Origin: Pedobacter kyonggii
GTDB lineage: Bacteria; Bacteroidota; Bacteroidia; Sphingobacteriales; Sphingobacteriaceae
Reading direction: 5' to 3'
NCBI RefSeq assembly: GCF_004310665.1
Contig: NZ_SIXF01000003.1
Location: forward strand, 63,087 to 127,086
Length of the DNA: 64,000 nucleotides
Part shown: positions 16,032 to 24,925 of the stretch, piece after piece
Layout: each line of letters starts with the position of its first letter
Numbering within the stretch: position 1 is the first letter of the stretch
Translations under genes and position numbers: made by a program
The notes under the pieces: generated by a model
What the model was told of the DNA's origin: nothing
The model's database searches: none
The model's input: only the letters and a program-made list of their open reading frames with translations

Positions 16032-18053
16032 CTACTTCGCTGCATTTTCAATTAAAGAGAACAGATATTTCAATGCATTTTCATGTCCGTTCGGAATTTC
16101 TGCGCTAATATCTGCTGAAACCAATCTACCCTTAATCGCGTTCGATTTCATGTATACATTGCCCATTTTTTCTAAAGTACTGTTAAATTTCCTAGCGGTT
16201 TCTTCACCACCAATTTCAGAATCTGGTACTTTGCCCACCAGGTTTTTGGCATTAAATAAAAAGCTGAAATTGTTTTTGTTCAATAGTTGTTTGTGCAGTT
16301 TACTTAATTTGTTACTGTTGTATTGATTGTTGCTAATACCCTGCATTTCAGTTAACGAATTACCAAAAAATACAATACCATCTTTAATCATAAAATAAAT
16401 ATCAATCGGGCTTTTCTTTTCCAATATTTTATAAATGTTGTGCTCAACAGATACATAATTTTTGTTTACACCGTATTTAATCAGTTTGTTGATCAATCTG
16501 TGATCTTCAGAAGAAAACATGAAAAGGAAATCGGGTAGCGTTTCTTTTTTGGTTTTAACTACCTCTTTCTGATTGTAATCATCATCATATTCGTAAGTGG
16601 TATAAGTAACATCTTTTGTGTTTAATCCATTAATTACAAATAACGCATCGCCTTTAATTACCTTGCTTACTGCTTCTTCATCCAGCAAAAGAGAAAGCAA
16701 TTCGGCGCCAAGATCAATTTCTTCATCCATTCTAGCGCCCAAGAAAGAACCATAGGTCTGTTTCATTAATTTAGGGAATTCTTCCAGATAAGCTTTGGTA
16801 TCAATGGAATAGCTCATAAAACCGAGGGCTTTTTCGCTGTTTACATATTTCAGAAACTTTTTGTTTAACTTTCTGTCCATGATTTTTTTATAAGCATCTG
16901 CTTGTTCCTGCGCCAATTCCAAGCCAGTAGAGATGCGGAAACTTTTGTCATCCATAAAAAGTTTTGCATTTAAACTGCCATAACCTTTCATTAGCCCTGC
17001 TTTACCATAAGCACCAAATTCTGGAGAAATCGCATTATAAACATCTTGAAGACTCGACACCCAAAGTTCTGCAATGGCTTTGTTATCTAAACTCGCTGTG
17101 TATGATTTATTGGTTTCGATAGACTCGTAACTGCCATTGAAAATCTGATCTGCCTGGGCAGTCATCCAGGTAAAAGCCAATCTTTTTTTCTTTGCATCTT
17201 GTTCCAAACGCTCTTGTTGGTAGGTATCATATTGCTCATCAACAATACCATGAACAGGAGTCATGGCGTTCGCAGTATCGACATATGCATCATCAACGGC
17301 TACCACCGCATCATCATCATGTTGGTACTGCGGTTTTAGAGGGATTTTTTTCTTTAATGCTTTTTTCTTTTTGCTGATAGTTTTTTTAGCACTCTTTTTT
17401 ATGGCTGGCTTTTTCTGAACCTTCAGTTTTACAACAGGAGGGGCAGGTACTTCTTCAACCATTTCTTCTATTGTAGCAACAGAATCTACAACTACGGCAG
17501 CGCTATCAACAGCTATTGCATCGTCATTTTGGAACCTGATGTCCTTAATTCCGTAACGGGCAGATTTAGCAGAATCGGCAAAAAAAGAACTGTTGATGCT
17601 TCCTGTTACAAAGTACATCATGTTATTGTTCCACTTAATAATACTCGTACTATCGGGCAAAATCATAGTGCGAACGTCGCCTTCCTTTTTAAATTTATTC
17701 TCTTTGTTATTAATTAAACTTTCGAACTTAGTCGCATCTTTTATCGGGATCAGAAAGCAGTTATAGGTAATACTATCGCTTAGCTGATTAAAATAATACA
17801 TGTTTTTCTCCAGGTTGATGCCGAAATCTTCTATGCTGGTAAAGCTTTTATCAAGTGATTTTGAAGTTTCGGTCAATAATTTCTTGCCTACAAAAGATTC
17901 GTTAAAATCTTTTACAAACATCAATTTAAATACGTTATCACCTTTAATGGTGGCAACTGTGAAGGCATTTGCAGGTATTTTCTTAATTAGATCCTGTGCC
18001 TCGGCCAGATTAAACGATAAGAAAAGAGCGATTGCAATTAGAATTTTTTTCAT
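16032..18053 (-). CDS. Secreted/periplasmic protein, DUF4836-like (tentative)
   Basis: 673 residues with a signal peptide ('MKKILIAIALFLSFNLAEA'|Q). It begins 'KIPANAFTVATIKGDNVFKLM', reminiscent of Bacteroidota envelope proteins with repeated 'P-A-N/D-A' halves (DUF4836-like, from memory). A strikingly basic Lys-rich tract lies near residues 210-240, followed by an acidic stretch with 'DDDAVVAVDD'. This may be an unstructured linker between two folded halves. Second gene of an operon after the lipoprotein at 18.2-18.9 kb. Function unknown. Confidence 0.6.
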   Translation of the reverse strand: MKKILIAIALFLSFNLAEAQDLIKKIPANAFTVATIKGDNVFKLMFVKDFNESFVGKKLLTETSKSLDKSFTSIEDFGINLEKNMYYFNQLSDSITYNCFLIPIKDATKFESLINNKENKFKKEGDVRTMILPDSTSIIKWNNNMMYFVTGSINSSFFADSAKSARYGIKDIRFQNDDAIAVDSAAVVVDSVATIEEMVEEVPAPPVVKLKVQKKPAIKKSAKKTISKKKKALKKKIPLKPQYQHDDDAVVAVDDAYVDTANAMTPVHGIVDEQYDTYQQERLEQDAKKKRLAFTWMTAQADQIFNGSYESIETNKSYTASLDNKAIAELWVSSLQDVYNAISPEFGAYGKAGLMKGYGSLNAKLFMDDKSFRISTGLELAQEQADAYKKIMDRKLNKKFLKYVNSEKALGFMSYSIDTKAYLEEFPKLMKQTYGSFLGARMDEEIDLGAELLSLLLDEEAVSKVIKGDALFVINGLNTKDVTYTTYEYDDDYNQKEVVKTKKETLPDFLFMFSSEDHRLINKLIKYGVNKNYVSVEHNIYKILEKKSPIDIYFMIKDGIVFFGNSLTEMQGISNNQYNSNKLSKLHKQLLNKNNFSFLFNAKNLVGKVPDSEIGGEETARKFNSTLEKMGNVYMKSNAIKGRLVSADISAEIPNGHENALKYLFSLIENAAK

Positions 18054-18199
18054 TAGATATTATTTGGTTTTTAGCGGTTATGAAGCTATCATGAGCTTGT
18101 TCATCTCGGTTTGTGAAAGGTATGCTCCTGATGGTTTCATTGGATATAATTTGTTTTCAGTGGAGATGAAACGATCGCAGATTAGGCGTGGGTTTTATT

Positions 18200-18880
18200 T
18201 TATTTAGATAGTTGTATAGAATTAGATACGTTAATTTTTCCGTTAATTAAATCCATGATACTACTTTTTAACATCACGGCTTTTTTAGATTTCGATACAT
18301 TTGATGCCGGATTGGTGCTACTTGTTACAAGCGATTCGAAACGATAGATGCTGGTGTAAGTTGCGCCGTTAAAAACTGCCTTATCTTTTGCTTTTAATTT
18401 ATTGAATTCTGTTTTAGCGGTACCTATTGCCTGATATTTTCGGCTAAAGGTTTTGGTGGCCTTGTTATATGTATACGAGGAGGTGTTAGTGGCCTTAATT
18501 TTTTGCTGGGCAAGAATGTTTTTGGTAATGTTATTGATATTTGAAACATCTTTAAAAGAAAAACTAATGGCTGCGATGTAATTATTAAAATCACTTGTAC
18601 TTTTTACATTAGAAATCCCTTCCGATTTTTTTAAATAGGCCACTGCCTCATTTAATTCCTGTTGAATTTTTTGCTTACTGGGTACTTTATAGCCTTGTAC
18701 GCTATCCAAAAGCATTACCGAAGCTACCTTGGTTTTACTCTGGCTCAGGTTTATGGTAAGTACCACATCGCCGGTTCCATCGTTTTTCATAGCAATTTCT
18801 TCAATTACCTCAAAACAAGAACTTAAAATGGGTATCAAAACGATAAATAACAAAAGTTTATAAAACTGTTTCAAGTTCAT
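18200..18880 (-). CDS. Lipoprotein, unknown
   Basis: 226 residues. Signal sequence ends in a lipobox ('IPILSSC', Cys at about residue 22), so the mature protein is lipid-anchored. It starts 'FEVIEEIAMKNDGTGDVVLTINLSQSKTKVASVMLLDS', with a beta-rich pattern. No family recognised. First gene of the three-gene minus-strand operon that also encodes two other envelope proteins; the joint context suggests a shared, undefined envelope role. Confidence 0.68.
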   Translation of the reverse strand: MNLKQFYKLLLFIVLIPILSSCFEVIEEIAMKNDGTGDVVLTINLSQSKTKVASVMLLDSVQGYKVPSKQKIQQELNEAVAYLKKSEGISNVKSTSDFNNYIAAISFSFKDVSNINNITKNILAQQKIKATNTSSYTYNKATKTFSRKYQAIGTAKTEFNKLKAKDKAVFNGATYTSIYRFESLVTSSTNPASNVSKSKKAVMLKSSIMDLINGKINVSNSIQLSK

Positions 18881-19101
18881 ATTTAATCCGGTTTATGTTT
18901 TACTGTGGGATGTAAAAAAGGAATGATTATCTGAAAGGCCAAACTTAATAATTTCAGCCCGAACTTTTAAGCGATTTAATATATTACTTAAGATCAGTTA
19001 TAAATAGGGGCTTCAAAAAAAATATTTCCCTTCAAAAATCAGGTAATTGTCAATATAAAGACAAGAAAAATGTAAAAGAATGCTGGCTAAGCCGATTTTT
19101 C

Positions 19102-19109
19102 TATCTTTG
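19102..19109 (+). promoter_or_regulatory. -7 box TATCTTTG for ccmE-ccmF
   Basis: Located 27 bases upstream of ATG 19137; it excludes the earlier in-frame ATG at 19080 from the transcript. Confidence 0.55.
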
Positions 19110-19136
19110 TTGCCAGCTTTTACAACAAGTATAACC

Positions 19137-19571
19137 ATGAAGAAAAGTGCAATCATTGGATTAATTACCATCGCAATTTCCGTAGGAATTTTATTTAGCT
19201 TAAACGCAAATACTGACACCTACTCTAATTTCAAACAGGCAGCCCTTTCTGAGAAAGAAGAGCATGTTATGGGTTACTGGGTAAAATCGATGGGTACTTA
19301 CTACGATGCCGTAAAAGATGCTAACCATTTTTCATTCCACATGAAAGATGAAAAGGGTGAAGTGAGAGAGGTAATTTACGCAGGTACCAAACCGCAGGAT
19401 TTTGAAAAATCAGAAAAATTAGTGCTTATCGGTAAAATGGAAAGGGACAAATTCTACGCATCTAAAATTTTAATGAAATGCCCATCTAAATATAATGATA
19501 ACCTTGTTGAAATTAATAAAGACGGTAAGGTTGATACGGTAGGTAAGTACGGCGAGAAAAAATATAACTAA
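19137..19571 (+). CDS. ccmE: Heme chaperone CcmE (Cys-type, CxxxY motif)
   Basis: 144 residues. N-terminal membrane anchor (residues 4-22), then an OB-fold domain facing the periplasm. CcmE binds heme covalently and passes it to CcmF. The heme-attachment site, usually His in HxxxY, is here 'CPSKY' (C115, Y119), the CxxxY variant known from archaea and some sulfate reducers. The start was placed at ATG 19137 because the promoter box lies between this ATG and the upstream one. Five bases separate it from ccmF. Confidence 0.83.
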   Translation: MKKSAIIGLITIAISVGILFSLNANTDTYSNFKQAALSEKEEHVMGYWVKSMGTYYDAVKDANHFSFHMKDEKGEVREVIYAGTKPQDFEKSEKLVLIGKMERDKFYASKILMKCPSKYNDNLVEINKDGKVDTVGKYGEKKYN

Positions 19572-19576
19572 TTTTA

Positions 19577-22042
19577 ATGGATATTCAATTTGTAGGCGAA
19601 AACCTGCTACCGGGTAAAATCGGGCAGTTTTTTATTGTGCTGGCGTTTAGTGCATCATTACTTTCAACAATCGCATACTTTTATGCCAGTCGCGATAAAA
19701 ATTTAGAAGATAAATCTTGGCGTAACTTAGGCCGGATTGGATTCTTGGTTAATTTTGGCTGTATAATTGGTATCGGAGCAATTTTGTTCTACCTGGTACT
19801 GGGCCACTACAATGAATACAGTTATATTTATTGGCACTCTTCAAAACAACTTCCAATTCATTATATTATTTCTGCTTTTTGGGAAGGGCAGGAAGGAAGT
19901 TTCTTGCTTTGGGCTTTCTGGCAATCGTTTCTAGGTACTTTATTAATCTGGAAAGCTAAAAGCTGGGAGCGCCCTGTAATGACAGTTGTGGCCTTTTCTC
20001 AAGTGTTTTTAACTTCAATGCTTTTAGGTGTAGAGATCTTGGGTGAACGCATCGGAAGTTCTCCTTTTATCCTATTAAGAGATTCTCTTGATCTGAAATC
20101 AATGGCTCCTGTAGTTTTCGCAAACCCTGAGAACTTCGCTAATTATTTAAAATTTATTACCGATGGTAGAGGATTAAATCCATTGTTGCAAAACTATTGG
20201 ATGGTTATCCACCCGCCAACCTTATTTTTAGGTTTTGCCAGTATGATTGTGCCTTTTGCCTATGGAATTGCGGCTTTGTGGCAGAAAAGATATAAAGAAT
20301 GGATTAAACCAGCTATGCCCTGGGCACTTTTTGCGGTGATGGTTTTGGGTACAGGTATTATTATGGGTTCTTTCTGGGCTTACGAAGCACTAAACTTTGG
20401 CGGTTTCTGGGCTTGGGATCCTGTAGAAAATGCTTCTTTAATTCCATGGTTAACCTTAATTGGTGCCGTACACGTAATGATTGCTTATAAAAATACAGGT
20501 CATGCTTATTTTACAGCAATTGCTTTAGTATTCTTAAGTTTCTTATTGGTGCTTTATGCATCGTTTTTAACCCGAAGCGGAATTTTAGGTGATACATCAG
20601 TTCACTCGTTTACCGATATGGGGATGTTTGGCCACTTGATTTTATACAATGTAGTTTTCGCTGTTTTAGCAATTGTGCTCATTGTAGTAAGGTGGAAAGA
20701 ATTGCCAATTACCACCAAGGATGAAGAAACCTATTCGCGCGAATTCTGGATGTTTATTGGGGCTTTAGTGGTAACCATCGCTTGTATCCAGGTCATATTC
20801 TCTACATCAGTTCCTGTATTTAACAAAGCCTTTGGAACAAACTTTTCGCCTCCGATCGATGCTGTGAAATACTATAATCAATGGCAGGCACCATTTGCTG
20901 TATTAATTACTTTGATTTCGGGTTTCTCTCAATATTTAAAATACAAAAGGACTGATCCACGCAAATTTTATAGCAGTCTGGTTTCGGCAATTATTTTCTC
21001 AATTGTATTAACAGCAGGTTTGGTGTATGTGGCAGATATTTATACCAATACCATGTACATCCTGATTACCTTCAGCTGTTTATTTGCCGTACTTTCTAAC
21101 GCAGCAGTATTATATCAGGCTTTCGGTGGTAAGGCAAAATTGGCTGGGTCGGCAATTGCACATATTGGTTTTGCTTTTTTGGTCCTAGGTGCATTAATTT
21201 CTGCTGCTACAAACAAACCATTATCTATCAACTCGAATAATTTTATTCCGGTAAAAGATTTCGAAAAAGTAGAAAAACCTGGAGAGAACATCATGTTATA
21301 CAAAAACGAACCCAAGAAAATGGGTAAGTACACCGTAACCTATGTAGCCGATACCACGGTAGCTCCTAATACCATTTATACCCTTAATTTTAAAGTTTTA
21401 GATAAAGAAGGTAAGGTTAAAGAAGATTTCAACTTACATCCACATGTACAGGAGAATGAAAAAATGGGCTTAATTGCCTCTCCTGATACCAAGCATTACC
21501 TTACTTATGATGTTTATACCCACATCACCAGTGCTGCGATTAAAAAAACATCGCATGAAGATCATGAAGGTCATTCTGATGATGAAAATTATAAAGCACC
21601 ACGCATTGTTAAGGTTTCGGTAGGAGATACCATTCATACCTCAAGTGGTATTGTTACCGTGAAAGATTTGAACAGAAAACCTACTGCAAAAGATTTAGTT
21701 TTAGGCCAGGGCGATTATGCGGTTGGTTTACCATTAGAAATTAATGCTTCCGGTAAAGTTTACAACACAGAGCCTATTTTCTTGATCAAAGGGAATAATA
21801 CTTTCGATTTCGCACGTAAGGTGGATGAACTGGATTTGAAATTCCGCTTTTCCAGGGTATTGCCAGATGAGAAAAAAGTGGAGCTTCAGATTTTTGAAAA
21901 ACCTCAGCAGGCTAAAGACTGGGTAGTTTTTAAAGCAATAGAATTTCCTTTCATCAATTTATATTGGGCAGGTACTATTGTAATGGTTGTCGGTTTCTTA
22001 CTTTCAATTTTCAGAAGAAGAAAAGAGGCTAAAACCGCATAA
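19577..22042 (+). CDS. ccmF: Cytochrome c heme lyase CcmF/CcsA-type
   Basis: 821 residues with about 14-15 membrane helices. Attaches heme to apocytochrome c. The WWD heme-binding loop is 'FGGFWAWDPVENASLIPW', and flanking His residues are in 'MVIHPPTLFLGF' and 'TSVHSFTDMGMFGH'. A large periplasmic section (residues about 540-790, including a His/Asp-rich stretch) precedes the final helix and the basic tail 'FRRRKEAK'. Directly after ccmE. No ccmG or ccmH is nearby. Confidence 0.92.
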   Translation: MDIQFVGENLLPGKIGQFFIVLAFSASLLSTIAYFYASRDKNLEDKSWRNLGRIGFLVNFGCIIGIGAILFYLVLGHYNEYSYIYWHSSKQLPIHYIISAFWEGQEGSFLLWAFWQSFLGTLLIWKAKSWERPVMTVVAFSQVFLTSMLLGVEILGERIGSSPFILLRDSLDLKSMAPVVFANPENFANYLKFITDGRGLNPLLQNYWMVIHPPTLFLGFASMIVPFAYGIAALWQKRYKEWIKPAMPWALFAVMVLGTGIIMGSFWAYEALNFGGFWAWDPVENASLIPWLTLIGAVHVMIAYKNTGHAYFTAIALVFLSFLLVLYASFLTRSGILGDTSVHSFTDMGMFGHLILYNVVFAVLAIVLIVVRWKELPITTKDEETYSREFWMFIGALVVTIACIQVIFSTSVPVFNKAFGTNFSPPIDAVKYYNQWQAPFAVLITLISGFSQYLKYKRTDPRKFYSSLVSAIIFSIVLTAGLVYVADIYTNTMYILITFSCLFAVLSNAAVLYQAFGGKAKLAGSAIAHIGFAFLVLGALISAATNKPLSINSNNFIPVKDFEKVEKPGENIMLYKNEPKKMGKYTVTYVADTTVAPNTIYTLNFKVLDKEGKVKEDFNLHPHVQENEKMGLIASPDTKHYLTYDVYTHITSAAIKKTSHEDHEGHSDDENYKAPRIVKVSVGDTIHTSSGIVTVKDLNRKPTAKDLVLGQGDYAVGLPLEINASGKVYNTEPIFLIKGNNTFDFARKVDELDLKFRFSRVLPDEKKVELQIFEKPQQAKDWVVFKAIEFPFINLYWAGTIVMVVGFLLSIFRRRKEAKTA

Positions 22043-22046
22043 AATC

Positions 22047-22811
22047 ATGAAGATCGTTTTATTAGGTTCGGGAAACGTTGCCACACACTTAGCAAAAGCA
22101 TTAAAAGCCAAAGGTGAAGATGTGGTACAGGTGTACAGCCCAAATCTTAATAATGCAAAATTATTGGCTGATTTAATAACAGCTGAGGCCATAAGCGATT
22201 TAAATGAGGTTAAACAGAATGCTGATTTATATATTATCTCGGTAAAGGACGATGCCATTGAAACCGTATCCAGATCATTAAAAAATGTAAGCGGTTTGGT
22301 GGTACATACCTCTGGAACTACCGATGTTAATATTTTATCGTCACAGGTAAAAAAAGCAGGTGTTCTTTATCCTTTGCAAACTTTTTCAAAAGGTAAAGAG
22401 GTTTCATTTGAAAATATCCCGCTCTGTATAGAAGCGAACGATGAAAGTCAATTGGCGATTTTAAACAATCTGGCAACTAAAATTAGCCGTCAGGTGTACG
22501 GATTAGGTGGCGAGAAAAGAAAAGTGTTACACCTTGCAGCGGTATTTGCCTGTAATTTTCCGAATCACCTGTATGCTTTGGCGAATAAAATTTTAAGTCA
22601 GAACGGTTTGGATTTCGAAATCATCAGGCCGTTAATTGCCGAAACCGCCGATAAGGTAATGAGCAATCTGCCTGAAAATGTGCAGACTGGGCCAGCAATT
22701 AGGGCTGATGAAAGCACTTTAAATAAGCATTTGAGCATGTTAACCGATATGCCCGAATTGCAGAACATTTATCAAACATTGAGCGATAGCATAAAATTAA
22801 CGCTGAAATAG
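22047..22811 (+). CDS. Rossmann-fold/DUF2520 oxidoreductase-like protein
   Basis: 254 residues from ATG 22047 (an earlier frame start inside ccmF was rejected). The N-terminal NAD(P)-binding motif is 'VLLGSGNVATHLAKALKAKG', followed by 'DLYIISVKDDAIETVSRSL' and 'VVHTSGTTDVNIL'. The C-terminal half is the DUF2520 helical domain ('HLAAVFACNFPNHLYALANKIL', 'ETADKVMSNLPENVQTGPAIRAD'). The fold is that of pyrroline-carboxylate or ketopantoate reductases; substrate unknown. Begins four bases after ccmF ends. Confidence 0.8.
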   Translation: MKIVLLGSGNVATHLAKALKAKGEDVVQVYSPNLNNAKLLADLITAEAISDLNEVKQNADLYIISVKDDAIETVSRSLKNVSGLVVHTSGTTDVNILSSQVKKAGVLYPLQTFSKGKEVSFENIPLCIEANDESQLAILNNLATKISRQVYGLGGEKRKVLHLAAVFACNFPNHLYALANKILSQNGLDFEIIRPLIAETADKVMSNLPENVQTGPAIRADESTLNKHLSMLTDMPELQNIYQTLSDSIKLTLK

Positions 22812-22833
22812 CATAATTACGGCTTTTGCTTCT

Positions 22834-22841
22834 TACTTTTG
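22834..22841 (+). promoter_or_regulatory. -7 box TACTTTTG for ferredoxin
   Basis: TAnnTTTG match ten bases before ATG 22852. Confidence 0.5.
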
Positions 22842-22851
22842 CAAAATAATT

Positions 22852-23184
22852 ATGAGCATTTTTAAACTAAAAATAAATTTTGAAGAAGCAGATCACGAAT
22901 CTATTGAATTACCAATAGCAGCCGGCGAATCTGTTTTAGATGTTTGTCTGGATAACGGAATCGAATTACAGCACAACTGTGGTGGTGTTTGTGGTTGCAG
23001 TACCTGCCATGTATACGTAACAAAAGGTATGGATAATATCGAAGAGATTTCTGATAAAGAAGAAGACTTTATCGATAGGGCTGTTCGTCCGAAAATTACT
23101 TCCCGCTTAGGTTGCCAATGTGTGGTAATTAACGGCGATATCGAAGTTACCATTCCAGATCAGTCTGGCTTTATGGGACACTAA
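22852..23184 (+). CDS. fdx: 2Fe-2S ferredoxin (ISC/adrenodoxin type)
   Basis: 110 residues. Four cluster-ligand Cys in the adrenodoxin pattern: 'HNCGGVCGCSTCHVYV' (first three) and 'LGCQCVV' (fourth). The type used in Fe-S cluster assembly (Fdx) as electron donor. Its neighbour 93 bases downstream is IscX, supporting an ISC role, while HscA lies elsewhere in the window. Heptad repeats fill the spacer to iscX. Confidence 0.9.
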   Translation: MSIFKLKINFEEADHESIELPIAAGESVLDVCLDNGIELQHNCGGVCGCSTCHVYVTKGMDNIEEISDKEEDFIDRAVRPKITSRLGCQCVVINGDIEVTIPDQSGFMGH

Positions 23185-23189
23185 TTTAG

Positions 23190-23262
23190 TCCTGAGTTCA
23201 GAGTCTTTAGTTGGGAGTCGAAAACCTTCCAACATTAAACATTTCAACTTTAAAACAACAAC
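23190..23262. repeat. Degenerate heptad repeats between fdx and iscX
   Basis: Heptads ctgagtt, cagagtc, tttagtt, gggagtc are followed by aaaacct, tccaaca, ttaaaca, tttcaac. Confidence 0.55.
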
Positions 23263-23277
23263 AACCAACAAAACAAC

Positions 23278-23520
23278 ATGAATAACGATAAATTTGCTTT
23301 ACCTTTTTACTGGAACGATTACGAAGATATTGCAATGTCTTTATATGAGAAATTTGGTGATGATTTTACAGAAGCCAAAATCTACCGTATCCGCTTTACC
23401 GAACTTTTAGAATGGGTTTTAGCATTGCAAAACTTTAAAGGTACCCGCGAAGAAAGCAGTGAAGGGCATTTAGAGCAAATTCAATCTGCCTGGGTTTACG
23501 AGTGGAGAGATAACCAGTAA
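23278..23520 (+). CDS. iscX: Fe-S cluster assembly protein IscX
   Basis: 80 residues. Pattern 'FYWNDYEDIAMSLYEKFGDDF' plus 'YRIRFTELLEWVLALQNFKG' and an acidic C-terminus ending 'AWVYEWRDN'. This is IscX (YfhJ), a small acidic adaptor that binds the cysteine desulfurase IscS and iron. Located after fdx. A heptad repeat follows the stop. Confidence 0.85.
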   Translation: MNNDKFALPFYWNDYEDIAMSLYEKFGDDFTEAKIYRIRFTELLEWVLALQNFKGTREESSEGHLEQIQSAWVYEWRDNQ

Positions 23521-23580
23521 TTAGTCCTAAGTTCGGGCTCCTCAGTCCAGAGTCAGCACCGAGCGCTTAACCCTAAACGC
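23521..23580. repeat. Degenerate heptad repeat
   Basis: Heptads cctaagt, tcgggct, cctcagt, ccagagt between iscX and the phosphatase gene. Confidence 0.55.
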
Positions 23581-23591
23581 CAAACGCGCGA

Positions 23592-24119
23592 ATGTTTTTA
23601 CAGAAACTAAAAGAGATCACTACCTTCATTTTTGACGTAGATGGTGTGCTTACCGATGGATCAGTTCAGGTTACTGATAATGGTCAGTCCTTGCGCACTT
23701 TTAACATTAAAGATGGTTATGCCATGCAATTGGCAGTTAAAAGAGGGTATAATATCTGTATTATATCTGGTGGAGATGGTATTGCCATGGGGAAGCGTTT
23801 TTTTAATCTGGGTGTAACCGATGTGTTCCTGGGAGCAGGAGATAAGGTGGCCATTTTTAATCAATACCTTCAGGATAAAAACATTGCTGCAGGAGAAGTG
23901 CTTTACATGGGCGACGACATTCCTGATTTAAAAGTAATGAAACTCGTAGGGCTTCCAACCTGCCCTGCTGATGCCGTGGAAGAAATAAAAGAGATAGCTA
24001 CATTCATTTCCCCTTACAATGGAGGCAAAACCGCTGTTCGCGATATTATCGAAAAAGTAATGAAAGTACAGGGCAGATGGCATGATGAAAATCCAAATGC
24101 TGCCGATTCAGGTATGTAA
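23592..24119 (+). CDS. HAD-family phosphatase, KdsC-like
   Basis: 175 residues, the length of 3-deoxy-D-manno-octulosonate 8-phosphate phosphatase. HAD motifs: 'FIFDVDGVLTDGS' (nucleophile Asp), 'ICIISGGDG' (second motif) and 'GDDIPDLKVM' (acidic motif). A KdsC role in lipopolysaccharide Kdo synthesis is likely, though small HAD proteins of this type can act on other sugar phosphates. No other lipopolysaccharide gene is adjacent. Confidence 0.82.
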   Translation: MFLQKLKEITTFIFDVDGVLTDGSVQVTDNGQSLRTFNIKDGYAMQLAVKRGYNICIISGGDGIAMGKRFFNLGVTDVFLGAGDKVAIFNQYLQDKNIAAGEVLYMGDDIPDLKVMKLVGLPTCPADAVEEIKEIATFISPYNGGKTAVRDIIEKVMKVQGRWHDENPNAADSGM

Positions 24120-24466
24120 ATTAGTTCAATAGTTCATTTGTCATTGGTTAGCCTTTTGCCGTCATTGCGAGAAAGCTTTTCAGCCGACGAAGCAATCTTT
24201 ACCAGAAAATCTATTTATTAAGGAAAATCCTTCCCACTCGTCATCCTGAAGCTTGTTTTACAAGTGTAAATAGTGTTTTCAATTGTCTTGTAGCTACTAC
24301 GTGGTCAGGATCTTTCTAGCTGTAAAAGATTCTTCACTACGTTCAGAATGACAAAGTATCAGAATAACATTTTTCTTGCAACAGCTAAGTTACATATCGG
24401 CGTTAAACTTTTATTTTTTTTTATACTCCAACATGCTCAATTTTCAACCAAAACAACAAAAACGAC
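24120..24466. repeat. 347-base gap with gtcattgcga- and gtcatcctgaa-type elements
   Basis: 24160-24199 is a 'gtcattgcgag...cgaagcaatc' element. 24243-24353 starts 'gtcatcctgaagc' and ends 'ttcagaatgac', an imperfect inverted pair that could fold as one long hairpin. No gene. The last 100 bases are AT-rich and presumably carry the promoter of the downstream gene, but no clear box is seen. Confidence 0.65.
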
Positions 24467-24856
24467 ATGAAAAAATTAATGATGATTTGCGGATTGATGC
24501 TAGGAATAGCCGGTTTCGCTAACGCGCAGCAAGGTGGTGGACAAGGCAGAATGATGATGAAGCCTGAAGAACGCGTAAAACAGTTAGACGAAAAATTAAA
24601 GTTATCTGATGATCAAAAAACAAAGTTAACCACTGTGTTTACTGAGCAGGCAGAAACCATGAAAAAAATGCGCGAAGAAATGCAAGGTGGTGGCGATAGA
24701 GATGCGATGAGAGAGAAAATGCAAAAAATGCGTGCTGACAATGATGCAAAAGTAACTGCAGTATTAACAGACGATCAGAAAAAAACTTACGAAGCCTGGC
24801 AAAAAGAGCAACGTGCTGAAATGGAAAAGCGTAGACAAGGTGGTGGAAATAACTAA
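24467..24856 (+). CDS. Small periplasmic LTxxQ/Spy-like protein
   Basis: 129 residues. Signal peptide 'MKKLMMICGLMLGIAGFANAQ' is followed by a Met-, Lys- and Glu-rich helical region ('RVKQLDEKLKLSDDQKTKLTTVFTEQAETMKKMREEM') and 'VLTDDQKKTYEAWQKEQRAEM'. The 'LxDDQ' repeats recall the Spy/CpxP LTxxQ fold of envelope stress chaperones. Gly-rich segments at both ends and in the middle. Own terminator downstream. Confidence 0.65.
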   Translation: MKKLMMICGLMLGIAGFANAQQGGGQGRMMMKPEERVKQLDEKLKLSDDQKTKLTTVFTEQAETMKKMREEMQGGGDRDAMREKMQKMRADNDAKVTAVLTDDQKKTYEAWQKEQRAEMEKRRQGGGNN

Positions 24857-24872
24857 TCTCGGTAAAATATCG

Positions 24873-24909
24873 AATAAGAAAAGCGGCTTTATGTCGCTTT
24901 TCTTATTTT
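24873..24909 (+). terminator. Intrinsic terminator
   Basis: Thirteen-base arms aataagaaaagcg / cgcttttcttatt around a nine-base loop, followed by T-rich sequence. Confidence 0.85.
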
Positions 24910-24925
24910 AGCAGAAAAATAAAAT

